Positions 43,198 to 51,762 of a stretch of DNA of 64,000 bases are shown here, in pieces. The position numbers and the translations under genes were made by a program. Source of the stretch: Variovorax sp. YR216 (GTDB taxonomy: Bacteria; Pseudomonadota; Gammaproteobacteria; Burkholderiales; Burkholderiaceae_C); the NCBI RefSeq assembly GCF_900107745.1, contig NZ_FNRO01000007.1:62001-126000 (forward strand). The letters run 5' to 3'. The notes beneath the pieces are model-generated. The model was not told the origin of the DNA. It saw nothing but the letters and a program-made list of their open reading frames with translations, and made no database searches. Numbering within the stretch: the stretch's first letter is position 1; every line of letters starts with the position of its first letter.

Positions 43198-44157
43198 CTA
43201 CAGGTCCAGGACGAGCAGAGGCGACCTGGACCGGGAGCAACATGGCGTGAAGCAATCATTGGCCGCGTGCTCATCCGGCATCAGGTAGGAATCGCGATGG
43301 TCCGGCGTTCCTTCGAGGACCGGCGTGACACAGGTTCCGCAGATCCCCTGCTCGCAGGATGTGGGCACGTCGACACCGGCCTCGGCCAGCGCCTGGGTCA
43401 CCGTCCGGTCGGCAGGGATCGCCACGATGCGGCCGGAGCGCGCCAGGCGGACTTCGAATGGCGCGTCGCCTTCCAGGTGGACCGGATCCGCGCGAAAGAA
43501 CTCGTAGTGCACGCGGTCGTCCGGCCAGCCGGATTTCTTCGCGGCATCGAGCACGGCGTCCATGAAACCCTTGGGGCCGCACACGTACAAGTGCGTGGCA
43601 GGGTCCTGGCGCTGCAGCAACGCGTCGATATCCAGCCGCTGCGAAGCGGGACCGTCATCGAAATGGAGATGCACGGAGCCGGCCAGGTCTGCGGCGTACA
43701 GCCGCTCCAGGAACGCGGCGCGATCGCGTGATCGCGTGCAGTAGTGAAGGCTGAATGCCCGTTCGCGCCGCGCGAGCGCCTGGGCCATGCACAGGATCGG
43801 CGTGATGCCGATCCCACCGGCCAGAAGCAGGCTCGACCCGGCCGACTCATTCAAGGCGAACTGATTGCGGGGTGCGCTGACCTGCAGGAGCGTCCCTATC
43901 TCGACCGCTTCATGCATGGCGCGGGATCCGCCACGCCCGTTGGGCTCCTTGAGAACGCCGATCCGGTAGATGCCCTGCTCTGTCGGATCATTCCACAGCG
44001 AATACTGACGCACCAATCCGCCGGGGACGTGCACATCGACGTGAGCCCCTGGCGAGAAGCCAGGCAGCGCTGCTGCGCCGGCCGCAACGAGATCGAACGA
44101 ACAGATGTCCTGGGCTTCCTGCCGTCTTGCGGCAACACGAACCTGCAGCAGTGTCAT
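43198..44157 (-). CDS. Oxygenase reductase (PDR/VanB-like, FMN and plant-type ferredoxin)
   Basis: The 319-residue product has an FMN/FAD-binding barrel (about 1-100, VRQYSLWNDPTEQGIYRIGV), an NAD(P)H-binding domain (LLLAGGIGITPILCMAQAL, then YVCGPKGFMDAVL) and a C-terminal [2Fe-2S] ferredoxin with SCEQGICGTC and a last Cys in CFTPCCS. It passes electrons from NADH to a Rieske oxygenase. It begins one base after the stop of the VanA-like oxygenase gene, its obvious partner. It is the last gene of the leftward operon. Confidence 0.95.
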   Translation of the reverse strand: MTLLQVRVAARRQEAQDICSFDLVAAGAAALPGFSPGAHVDVHVPGGLVRQYSLWNDPTEQGIYRIGVLKEPNGRGGSRAMHEAVEIGTLLQVSAPRNQFALNESAGSSLLLAGGIGITPILCMAQALARRERAFSLHYCTRSRDRAAFLERLYAADLAGSVHLHFDDGPASQRLDIDALLQRQDPATHLYVCGPKGFMDAVLDAAKKSGWPDDRVHYEFFRADPVHLEGDAPFEVRLARSGRIVAIPADRTVTQALAEAGVDVPTSCEQGICGTCVTPVLEGTPDHRDSYLMPDEHAANDCFTPCCSRSRSPLLVLDL

Positions 44158-44158
44158 C

Positions 44159-45193
44159 TCAGCCTTCCTGCGCTGCCTTTGACTCGTCGGCGATCAGCTG
44201 CTTGAGCACGCGCCGCGCGCGCACCGGGCCGCCGTCCGTTGCGAGCATCACCGGACGCAGCGAATCGAGATCGGTCGTTCCCATGTTGCGCTGCACGGCC
44301 TCGATCATGGGCTTGTCCTGCGTGTCGAAGGCCTTGCGCAAGGAGTCCAGCCGCAGGGCATCCATCGCAGGATCCCGCTCGCCCCAGTTGCGCCCTTGCG
44401 CCCAGTAGTAGTGGGTCGTGGTCTCTGTTGCCGGCGTCATCAGGTGGCAGCCCTGGCTTTCGCGCGCGTTCTCGTGCGGCTCACCTTCAGGCAGGACGCC
44501 CACGGTGAGCTTCATCACGCCGGCAGGATCCCAGCGGACGTTGAGCCAGCGTTGCACGCGCCGATCGCCGGCCTCGTACCACTTCTGCAGCACCGGGGGC
44601 AGCACCTCGTTGCTGGTCAGGCGATTCGAGCGAACGGTGCTGCCGTCCTGGACGATCTCCGTCTGGGCGCGGCGCACCGCATCGCTTCCGAGCAATCCGG
44701 GATGCAGGAACTCGATGTGGCCGAGGTCCATGATGTTGTCCGTCATGAGCTCGTAGTGGCCTTCCGCCAGCGTGTAGCCCTTGACGTTCTGGAAGCTTGG
44801 ATCGATCAGGAACTCGAACTCGGGGATGGCGCCTGCGTCTGCTTTTGCCGCGTCGCCCATCCAGATCCAGAGGAGGTTGTAGCGCTCGACCAGCGGGTAG
44901 CTTCGCACCACCGCTTTCGGCGGGATGTTGCCGTTGCCGTGAGGATTGAGGGTGCATGCGCCGCTGCAGTCGAATCGCAGGCCGTGATAGGCGCACTCGA
45001 TCTGGTCGTCGACAAGGCGCCCCATGTGCAGCGGTGCAAACCGGTGCGGGCAGCGATCTTCGAGTGCCACCGCGACGCCATCGCTGCGCCGGTACATCAC
45101 GACGGGTTTGCCGAGCAACTGCTTCGCCAGCATGCTCGCGCTCAGCTCGTCCGCCCATGCTGCGACGTACCAGGCGTTCATCAGGAATGCCAT
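44159..45193 (-). CDS. Rieske [2Fe-2S] aromatic oxygenase, VanA-like
   Basis: The 344-residue product starts AFLMNAWYVAAWADELSA, as vanillate O-demethylase oxygenases do. Rieske ligands are Cys48, His50 (RCPHRFAP) and Cys67, His70 (CAYHG). The catalytic iron site is HYELMTDNIMDLGHIEFLHP. It would demethylate or hydroxylate a methoxylated or phenolic acid. Next to it lie the reductase (downstream) and a Bug receptor gene (upstream), giving uptake plus oxidation. The substrate is not certain. Confidence 0.93.
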   Translation of the reverse strand: MAFLMNAWYVAAWADELSASMLAKQLLGKPVVMYRRSDGVAVALEDRCPHRFAPLHMGRLVDDQIECAYHGLRFDCSGACTLNPHGNGNIPPKAVVRSYPLVERYNLLWIWMGDAAKADAGAIPEFEFLIDPSFQNVKGYTLAEGHYELMTDNIMDLGHIEFLHPGLLGSDAVRRAQTEIVQDGSTVRSNRLTSNEVLPPVLQKWYEAGDRRVQRWLNVRWDPAGVMKLTVGVLPEGEPHENARESQGCHLMTPATETTTHYYWAQGRNWGERDPAMDALRLDSLRKAFDTQDKPMIEAVQRNMGTTDLDSLRPVMLATDGGPVRARRVLKQLIADESKAAQEG

Positions 45194-45211
45194 GTCGGGT
45201 GCTCCTGATTT

Positions 45212-46186
45212 CTATTCGGGAAGGATCTCGAGGTCCGCGGTGAGCTTGGCCCAGCGGGAATGCTCGGCGGCAAGGAAGGCCGCCATCTGGTCCACGGTGC
45301 CCGCGCCTTCGGTTATGGGGCCGATGTCGAGCAGGCGCGCCGCCATGTCCTTGTCGCTCAGCACTGCATCGAGATCGCGGTTGAAGCGCTGGACGGCTGC
45401 GGCCGGCGTGCGGGCGGGTGCGACGATGCCGATCCAGCCGGCGTAGTCGAAGCCGGGGAGGCTTTCCGCCAGTGCCGGAACGCTCTCCCAGCCGGCGATG
45501 CGCTTTGCCGTGGTCACTGCGAGCGGGCGCAGCCTTCCGGCCTTGACCATCTGGGCGATCGAGGGCACGTCGCTCACGATCACCTCGGTCTGCCCGCCGA
45601 CCGTGTCCGTCACGCCGGCGGACACCGATGCATAGGGCACCGAGTTCACCTGGATGCCGAGTTGTGCGGCAATGAGGCGCGTCATCATGCCGCTGAAGGT
45701 CTTGGGACCCTCGTTGGCGACCGCCAGCCGATCGGGGTTGGCCTTGGCGTAGGCGACGAGATCGGACAGCGTCTTGATCTTCGAGTTCGCATTGACGGAG
45801 ATGGCAAAGGGCACCTTGCCCACCATGCCCACGGGAACGAAGTCCTTCCTGGGGTCGTAGGGCAAGTTCTTGAAGAGGTAGACGTTGGTGACGAGCGCTG
45901 CGGCCGTGGCGAAGTAGAAGGTGTAGCCGTCGGGGGCGGCACGGGTCACCGCCTGGGCGCCGATGGCGTTCTGGCCACCCGGCTTGTTCTCCACGATGAT
46001 CGGCTGGTTCCACTTCTTCGACAGCTGGTCGCTGATCATTCGCGCCATGGCATCGGCACCCGAGCCGGCCGGCTGCGACAGCACCAGCTTGACCGGCTTG
46101 TCGGGCCAGCTCTGTGCTGAGGCGGCGAAGCTGGCGGAGTAAAGCGCCGCCGCGCTGACCGAAAGGGTGAATTGACGTCGATTCAT
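45212..46186 (-). CDS. Bug/TctC-family periplasmic solute receptor with Tat-like signal
   Basis: The 324-residue product starts MNRRQFTLSVSAAALYSASF, a twin-arginine-like signal. The body has WPDKPVKLVLSQPAGSGADA, VENKPGGQNAIGAQAVTRAA and the C-terminal WIGIVAPARTPAAAVQRFNR. AGGAGA lies before ATG 46186. It sits between the VanA-like oxygenase and the flavin hydroxylase gene and probably captures an aromatic acid for this operon. Confidence 0.92.
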   Translation of the reverse strand: MNRRQFTLSVSAAALYSASFAASAQSWPDKPVKLVLSQPAGSGADAMARMISDQLSKKWNQPIIVENKPGGQNAIGAQAVTRAAPDGYTFYFATAAALVTNVYLFKNLPYDPRKDFVPVGMVGKVPFAISVNANSKIKTLSDLVAYAKANPDRLAVANEGPKTFSGMMTRLIAAQLGIQVNSVPYASVSAGVTDTVGGQTEVIVSDVPSIAQMVKAGRLRPLAVTTAKRIAGWESVPALAESLPGFDYAGWIGIVAPARTPAAAVQRFNRDLDAVLSDKDMAARLLDIGPITEGAGTVDQMAAFLAAEHSRWAKLTADLEILPE

Positions 46187-46230
46187 TTCATGTCTCCTGA
46201 GTGGGTAGGTCTTGTTCCTGTGGGTCGCCG

Positions 46231-47784
46231 TCACGCGGGGCACGCCAGCGCGACACCGAGCGTTGCCGCGGCTTCTTCGATCAGATCGGCGGCTGCGCGG
46301 GCATCGGCAGCCACGCCGAAGACGTAGTTGTCGGGCCGCACCAGTGCCGCGCCGCATTCGTTGCGCTTGAACCAGTTCGCCGTGACGCCTTCCACTTCAG
46401 GCGTCGATGCGAGGTCGACGATCTCGAGTCCGGGCGGCGCGTTCGTGGGTCCGCGGTAGGTCGCCGCATCGGCCAGCACGAGTCGCCAGCCATGGCCGAA
46501 TGCCGAATCCATGCGCTGCTTGCCCGTGCGTGTGTGGAGCCAGGGCTGCGGAAAGAGCGTTCCCCGGGCGGCATGCGCCTGCTTCGACAGGAGGCCATCT
46601 TCGAGCCGGGGCAGGACGTCCTGGCGCGGCGTGTCGCGGACCTGCCCGCCGCATTCGGCCAGCATGCGCGCGTCGCGCTCTCGCGCCTTCCCGGCATCGC
46701 GCTCGCAGATCACCGCGCCGATGCCCTTGATCCGGCTCGTGAGTTCACGCACGTGCGCCTTGCGTTCGGTGCCGTAGCTGTCGAGCAGTGCGTCGGCCGC
46801 CGCACCGTGCACCTCGCCTGCGAGGACCGCGCCGAGCTTCCACGTCAGATTGGCGACATCGCGCACGCCCTGGCACATGCCCTGGCCGAGGAAGGGCGGC
46901 TGCATGTGCGCCGCATCGCCCGCCAGGAAGACCCGGCCCCGGCGCCACTCCGCCGCGACCAGGGCGTGGAAGCGATAGCTGGCCTGGCGCCACAGCTGTC
47001 CATCCTCGGGCGTCAGCCAACGCGCGAGCAGCTTCCAGGTTTCCTCGGCCTTCTCGACCTCGCGCGGATCCTCGCCGGGCTTCAGCGAAATCTCCCAGCG
47101 CCGATGGTTCTTCGGACCGATCACGATCGTGCAGGGCCGCTCGGGTTCGCAGTACTGGACGCTTACCGGGGGGAGCTTGGCGAGGCCGCGCTCGTTGACA
47201 AGAACGTCCACCACGAGCCACGGCTCATCGAAGTCGAGGTCCTCGAGCGGCATGTCGAGCTGCGTGCGCACCGTGCTCGACCCGCCGTCGCACGCGATCG
47301 CGTAGCGGGCACGAACGGTCTTCGTGCCCTTGCCGGGGCTGTCGATCGACAGCGAGACGCCATTCGCGTCGGGGTCGATGCGCAGCATCTCGACGCCGAG
47401 GTCGACTTCGACGTTCGGCATCCTCGCCACCCGTGCGCGCAGGGTGCGCTCGACCGCCGGCTGCGTGAACACCATCGACGGCGTGTACCCCTGGGGGTAC
47501 GGCGGATCGATCATGGTCATGCGCCGGATGAGCTGGCCATCGACCCCGAAGTACTCCGAGTTGGTAAAAGGCTCGCAGAAGGGCTGCACGGCCTCGGCGA
47601 CGCCCAGTTGCTGGAACACGCGCATGATCTCGTGGTCCAGCGCGATCGCGCGGGGGATCTGGTAGACGTCGGTCAGGCGCTCGCAAACATAGACACGCAG
47701 TCCACGCTGGCCCAGCAGCCCTGCAGCGACCTGGCCGGCCGGCCCGTAGCCGACGATCGCGACGTCGAAGGCGGCCTCGCTCAT
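46231..47784 (-). CDS. FAD-dependent aromatic hydroxylase (MhpA-like)
   Basis: This 517-residue group A flavoprotein monooxygenase has the Rossmann start DVAIVGYGPAGQVAAGLL, the conserved middle region with CDGGSSTVR, the FAD site FLAGDAAHMQPPFLGQG, and LTWKLGAVLAG. Its length and pattern match 3-(3-hydroxyphenyl)propionate hydroxylase (MhpA). It adds a hydroxyl group next to a phenolic hydroxyl, making a catechol for the extradiol enzyme encoded upstream in the operon. The start overlaps the stop of the FAA hydrolase gene as ATGA. Confidence 0.9.
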   Translation of the reverse strand: MSEAAFDVAIVGYGPAGQVAAGLLGQRGLRVYVCERLTDVYQIPRAIALDHEIMRVFQQLGVAEAVQPFCEPFTNSEYFGVDGQLIRRMTMIDPPYPQGYTPSMVFTQPAVERTLRARVARMPNVEVDLGVEMLRIDPDANGVSLSIDSPGKGTKTVRARYAIACDGGSSTVRTQLDMPLEDLDFDEPWLVVDVLVNERGLAKLPPVSVQYCEPERPCTIVIGPKNHRRWEISLKPGEDPREVEKAEETWKLLARWLTPEDGQLWRQASYRFHALVAAEWRRGRVFLAGDAAHMQPPFLGQGMCQGVRDVANLTWKLGAVLAGEVHGAAADALLDSYGTERKAHVRELTSRIKGIGAVICERDAGKARERDARMLAECGGQVRDTPRQDVLPRLEDGLLSKQAHAARGTLFPQPWLHTRTGKQRMDSAFGHGWRLVLADAATYRGPTNAPPGLEIVDLASTPEVEGVTANWFKRNECGAALVRPDNYVFGVAADARAAADLIEEAAATLGVALACPA

Positions 47785-48647
47785 GCGGCCTCGTTCACGA
47801 TCGGGTTGGACAGCACGCCGATGCGCTCGATCTCGACTTCGTAGGTGTCGCCGGCCTTCATCCACACCGGCGGCGTGCGGGCCTGGCCCACGCCCGCGGG
47901 CGTGCCCATCACGATCACGTCGCCGGGCTCCAGCGTGAGCACATCGGCCAGGAGAGCGATGGTCTCCGCCACGTTGAAGATCATGTCGGTGGTGTTCGCG
48001 TCCTGCATCACCTCGCCGTTGAGTCGGCCCTGGATCTTCAGGCCCACGGCGCCGGGCGGCAGCTCATCGGCCGTGACCAGCACGGGGCCGAAGCCGCCGG
48101 TGCCGTCGAAGTTCTTGCCGATGGTCCATTGCGGCGTGCGCTTCTGGTAGTCGCGCACGCTCATGTCGTTGAAGCAGCTGTAGCCGAAGACGTATTGCAG
48201 CGCGTCGGCTTCCTTGGTGTGGCGCGGCACCTTGCGGCCGATGATCACGGCCAGTTCGGCTTCGTAGTCGAATTTCGATGACACGCTGGGCACCACGCCC
48301 GCATCGCCATGCGCGATCAGCGAGCTTGCGCCGCGGAAGAAGAACCACGGGTAGTCCGGCTTCTCGCGGCCACCTTCCTTGGCGTGATCGAAGTAGTTGA
48401 GGCCCAGGCAGACCGTCTTTCCGGGTTCGGGCACGAGCGGAGCAAGGCGCGTGTCGGCCAGCTTCGCCCTGGACTTCGGGTTCGCGAGCGCGGCGCGGCC
48501 GGCGGCATGCAGGTCGACGCCCGCCTGGAGCGCGCGGCGCAGATCGCCCGGTACCTGGGGTTGCGCGTCGTTCAGGTCAACGAGGGTGTCGCCATCGACG
48601 ACGGCCAGGCGGGGCGCGCCGTCGCGCAGGTAGGTGGTGAATTTCAT
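47781..48647 (-). CDS. Fumarylacetoacetate hydrolase (FAH)-family protein
   Basis: The 288-residue product shows the FAH fold with CLGLNYFDHAKEGG, the metal-binding residues in FDYEAELAVIIGRK (Glu) and QWTIGKNFDGTGGFGP, and the ending VIVMGTPAGVGQARTPPVWM. Members hydrolyse or hydrate ring-cleavage products such as 2-hydroxymuconate derivatives or acylpyruvates. It follows the extradiol dioxygenase gene by about 24 bases, so it probably processes the ring-cleavage product. Confidence 0.92.
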   Translation of the reverse strand: MKFTTYLRDGAPRLAVVDGDTLVDLNDAQPQVPGDLRRALQAGVDLHAAGRAALANPKSRAKLADTRLAPLVPEPGKTVCLGLNYFDHAKEGGREKPDYPWFFFRGASSLIAHGDAGVVPSVSSKFDYEAELAVIIGRKVPRHTKEADALQYVFGYSCFNDMSVRDYQKRTPQWTIGKNFDGTGGFGPVLVTADELPPGAVGLKIQGRLNGEVMQDANTTDMIFNVAETIALLADVLTLEPGDVIVMGTPAGVGQARTPPVWMKAGDTYEVEIERIGVLSNPIVNEAA

Positions 48648-48671
48648 GGAGAGGGGTGGTTGGGTTGGAGA

Positions 48672-49577
48672 TCAGGGATTCGGTGCAAAGAAGATGCGCT
48701 TCTGCGCTTCCTTCAGCGTGGCGCCGGGCGGCGGCGAGATGCCCCACTGGTCGACGCGGCCGGGTGGCCACTTCCAGTGTTCGGGGCCGTGCGACGCATA
48801 GCTGTCGTCGATCTGTTCGACCTCGGCCGTGTATTCGATGACCACGCCGAACGGATCGAGGAAGTAGTTGAAGAGGTTGTTGCCGGGCCCATGGCGGCCC
48901 GGTCCCCATTGGATGGGGAAGCCGGCATCCTTCATGCGGCCGCCGCCGCGCATCACCGACTCGAAGTCCGGCATCAGGAAGGCAATGTGGTTGAGCGCGT
49001 CGTTGTCCGAGATGCCGATGGCGATCGTGTGGTGATCGCTGTCGCAGTTCATGAAGGCCATGATCCCGGTGCGATCCGCGAGCCGGAAGCCCAGCGCCTG
49101 CTGCAGGAAGGCCTGCGTCTCGTCCACCGCATGGCTGTTGAGCACCACATGGGTCAGGCGGATGGGCCGGTCGGCGACGGCCGCTGTTTCGGGGCGGCGC
49201 GCGTCGCCGTGCACGACCTGGAAGACGCGGCCATGCGGATCCTTGAACTTGAGGCCGATGCCTCCGGCCGGATCGCGCGTCAGTTCATGAGGTGCCGCCA
49301 GCAGGGTCCCGCCGGCCGCGATGACTTGCGCCTGGATCGCATCCAGCGCGGCGCGGCTGCGGGCACGCAATGTCACCTGTCGAAGCTGCGGAACCTCGCC
49401 GCCGCGATGCAGCGCCAGCAGGTAGGTGTTGCTCCCGGTGCCGCGCAGGTACAGCGCGTCGTCGGTCCGATGCGCCACTTCGAGGTTCCAGGTGCGCGTA
49501 TAGAAGTCCTCGGCCTTGGCCAGGTCGGGAACAAGGAGCGCCACGCTGCGCAGGCTCTCGATCCAGGGTGAACTCAT
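48672..49577 (-). CDS. Extradiol ring-cleavage dioxygenase (type I, two-domain VOC)
   Basis: The 301-residue product has two VOC modules. The iron ligands His143 (RLTHVVLNSH), His197 (ALNHIAFLMPD) and Glu248 (GVVIEYTAEV) are all present in the second module, so the enzyme should be active. It would cleave a catechol formed by the MhpA-like hydroxylase, using Fe(II) and oxygen. The start overlaps the amidohydrolase stop as ATGA. The FAH-family gene follows. Confidence 0.92.
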   Translation of the reverse strand: MSSPWIESLRSVALLVPDLAKAEDFYTRTWNLEVAHRTDDALYLRGTGSNTYLLALHRGGEVPQLRQVTLRARSRAALDAIQAQVIAAGGTLLAAPHELTRDPAGGIGLKFKDPHGRVFQVVHGDARRPETAAVADRPIRLTHVVLNSHAVDETQAFLQQALGFRLADRTGIMAFMNCDSDHHTIAIGISDNDALNHIAFLMPDFESVMRGGGRMKDAGFPIQWGPGRHGPGNNLFNYFLDPFGVVIEYTAEVEQIDDSYASHGPEHWKWPPGRVDQWGISPPPGATLKEAQKRIFFAPNP

Positions 49578-50608
49578 GGGGTGGTCTCTTTCGTCGTGAG
49601 GCCGAGAAAGCGCTCGGCATTGCGGTGCACGAGCGCCGCGATGGTGTCGGCGTCGAAGCCGGCGGCTTCGATGCGCTGCACCGGCGTGCGATCGTGGAAG
49701 TTGAACGGGTAGTCGGTCCCCACCAGCAGTTGGCCGGGACCGAACTGATCGACCAGATGGCGAAGCATCGGCGTGTCGAAGACGAGGGTGTCGTAGAAGA
49801 GCTGGCGCGCCTGCTCGACAGGAGAGGCGCCAATGGCTTCCTTGAGCGCCGGAAAGACGCCCCATCCCTGCTGCAGGCGCGGCAGCAGCGAGGCCAGCGT
49901 GCCGCCGCCGTGGCTGAAGGCGATGCGCAAGCGCGGTCGGCGCAGCAGCAGGTTGCTGGTGATGACGGACGCCGCTGCCAGGCCCACGTCGCCCGGATAG
50001 GCCAGCACCTGCTGCAGGGGCGCGGGCCCGACGAGGCGGTCCATGCCGGCGGGCCGCAAGGCATGCACGAACACCGCCGCGCCCATGTCCTCGCAGGCTT
50101 CGAAGAACGGATCGAGCTGCGGGGCGCCGACCGGCACGCCGTTGATGTTGCTGCCGATCTCCACCCCGGCAAAGCCGAGCGTCTTCACGACGTATTCGAG
50201 CTCGGAGATCGCCAGGTCGATGTCCTGCAGCGGCACGGCCCCCAATCCGGCGATGCGCCCGTCGCTCTCGCGGACCATCTCCGCGATGCAGTCGTTCGTG
50301 TAGCGAAGCAGTTGCTGCGCGTCGCCTGCCGCCATCCAGTACGACAGCAGCTCGGGCATCGGCGAGACCACTTGCAGCGCCAGGCCCATCCCCGGGAGAT
50401 CCTCCAGGCGGCGAGCGCTGCTCCAGCACGCATCGGACACGGTGCGGTACACCTTGTCCGCGATCATCACGTGCCGATGGCATGCGTGGGCAGGGGCCAT
50501 CGACGGCCAGTCGGCAGGCACCTTGGCGCCGATGTAGCGCGGGAAGTGCTCGGGCACCACGTGCGCATGCACGTCGATGCCGCAGGGGCAGGCGGTCGTG
50601 TGGTTCAT
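49574..50608 (-). CDS. Amidohydrolase-family decarboxylase (ACMSD-like)
   Basis: This 344-residue amidohydrolase_2 protein has the metal site GIDVHAHVVPEH near the N-terminus, FSHGGGTLASLLPRLQQGW and LLVGTDYPFNFHD with the catalytic Asp. Relatives are ACMS decarboxylase and 5-carboxyvanillate or gamma-resorcylate decarboxylases, which remove a carboxyl group from an aromatic or muconic acid. It heads the leftward operon with a LysR gene on the other side. A decarboxylation step before or after ring cleavage is likely. Confidence 0.9.
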   Translation of the reverse strand: MNHTTACPCGIDVHAHVVPEHFPRYIGAKVPADWPSMAPAHACHRHVMIADKVYRTVSDACWSSARRLEDLPGMGLALQVVSPMPELLSYWMAAGDAQQLLRYTNDCIAEMVRESDGRIAGLGAVPLQDIDLAISELEYVVKTLGFAGVEIGSNINGVPVGAPQLDPFFEACEDMGAAVFVHALRPAGMDRLVGPAPLQQVLAYPGDVGLAAASVITSNLLLRRPRLRIAFSHGGGTLASLLPRLQQGWGVFPALKEAIGASPVEQARQLFYDTLVFDTPMLRHLVDQFGPGQLLVGTDYPFNFHDRTPVQRIEAAGFDADTIAALVHRNAERFLGLTTKETTP

Positions 50609-50672
50609 CTGTTCAGGCTGTCTCCGGGGCGCAATCCTAGAAACGGGTGCCAATCCTGTACAGACGTTTTGG

Positions 50673-50689
50673 CCGATACATAAAATCGG
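50673..50689. promoter_or_regulatory. LysR-type box between the divergent operons
   Basis: CCGAT, seven bases, ATCGG lies in the 85-base gap between the amidohydrolase and LysR genes. Its spacing has the T-N11-A style of LysR sites. It is only 4 bases before the LysR ATG, so it would fit autoregulation. Confidence 0.45.
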
Positions 50690-50693
50690 TTTC

Positions 50694-51620
50694 ATGGATA
50701 TTCGTTCAGTCGATCTCAACCTCCTGGTGCTCTTCGATGCGATGGCCCGCCTGCGCAGCGTGAACAAGACGGCCGAGGAGATCGGCCTGAGTCAATCCGC
50801 CACCAGCGGCGCGCTGTCGCGGTTGCGCGAAGTGTTCGACGACGCGCTGTTCGTGCGAACGGCATCGCGGATGGAACCCACGCCGCGCGCGCTGGAACTT
50901 GCGCCTGCAGTGCACAGGGTGGTCCAGGCCATCCAGTCGGAGATCCTTCAGCAGCCGAGCTTCGATCCGCTTCGCGCCGAGCGGACCTTCACGATCCTCA
51001 CGCCGGACATCGGCGAGGTGGCGTTCCTGCCGGGCGTGCTGCGCCGCATGCGGCAGGAGGCGCCTCACGTGCAGTTGCACGCGGTTTCCAGGCCGAGGGC
51101 CGCGGCCGCGGAATCACTGGAAAAGGGCGAAGCGGACCTGGCGGTCGGCTTCTTTCCCGACCTGCAGCGCGCGGGCTATTTCCAGCAGGGGCTGTTCACG
51201 AGCTCGTATGCGTGCGTCGCGTGCGCGCGCAACGAGGCGGCGGGCGATCGCATGACCCTCAAGCAGTACCTCGCGGCCCGGCACGTGGTGGTGCGGCCCG
51301 ACGGGCGGGAGCACCTGCTGGACCGCTACCTCGACGACAAGGGCTGGCACCGGTCGGTGAGCCTGGAGCTGTCGCACTTCATGAGCCTGGTGTCGATCCT
51401 GCCGGGCAGCGATCTCATCGCCACGGTGCCGCAGGACATCGCGACGGTCCTCGGGCGACTGGTCAAGGTGCGCGAGATCGCGCTGCCGTTCAGGCCGCCG
51501 CAATTGCAGGTGCGGCAGTTCTGGCATCGCCGCATGCAGAACGATCCCGCGAACCGCTGGCTGCGCGACGTCTTCCACGCGGTCAACCGCCGTGACGCGG
51601 GGGCCGGGATGCCGCTCTGA
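50694..51620 (+). CDS. LysR-family transcriptional regulator
   Basis: The 308-residue product begins MDIRSVDLNLLVLFDAMARL and has the helix-turn-helix SVNKTAEEIGLSQSATSGAL, then the effector domain. The DLNLL start and FDALFVRT-like segment (FDDALFVRTASRMEPTPRAL) place it in the NodD/SyrM/LeuO-like group. It is divergent from the ring-cleavage operon, and probably activates it in response to a pathway compound. Confidence 0.94.
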   Translation: MDIRSVDLNLLVLFDAMARLRSVNKTAEEIGLSQSATSGALSRLREVFDDALFVRTASRMEPTPRALELAPAVHRVVQAIQSEILQQPSFDPLRAERTFTILTPDIGEVAFLPGVLRRMRQEAPHVQLHAVSRPRAAAAESLEKGEADLAVGFFPDLQRAGYFQQGLFTSSYACVACARNEAAGDRMTLKQYLAARHVVVRPDGREHLLDRYLDDKGWHRSVSLELSHFMSLVSILPGSDLIATVPQDIATVLGRLVKVREIALPFRPPQLQVRQFWHRRMQNDPANRWLRDVFHAVNRRDAGAGMPL

Positions 51621-51762
51621 CTGAGTGCGGTAGGGGGCCTGCCGTCCCGGAGACCGAGTGCTGGCTTGAACGAAACGGCTGCGAGTTCAGCCGATATGTT
51701 CAAGGCCAAAACGCGTCGGACCACAAGAATTCGTGTGCATCGGAACCCGCTCGGAGCACACC

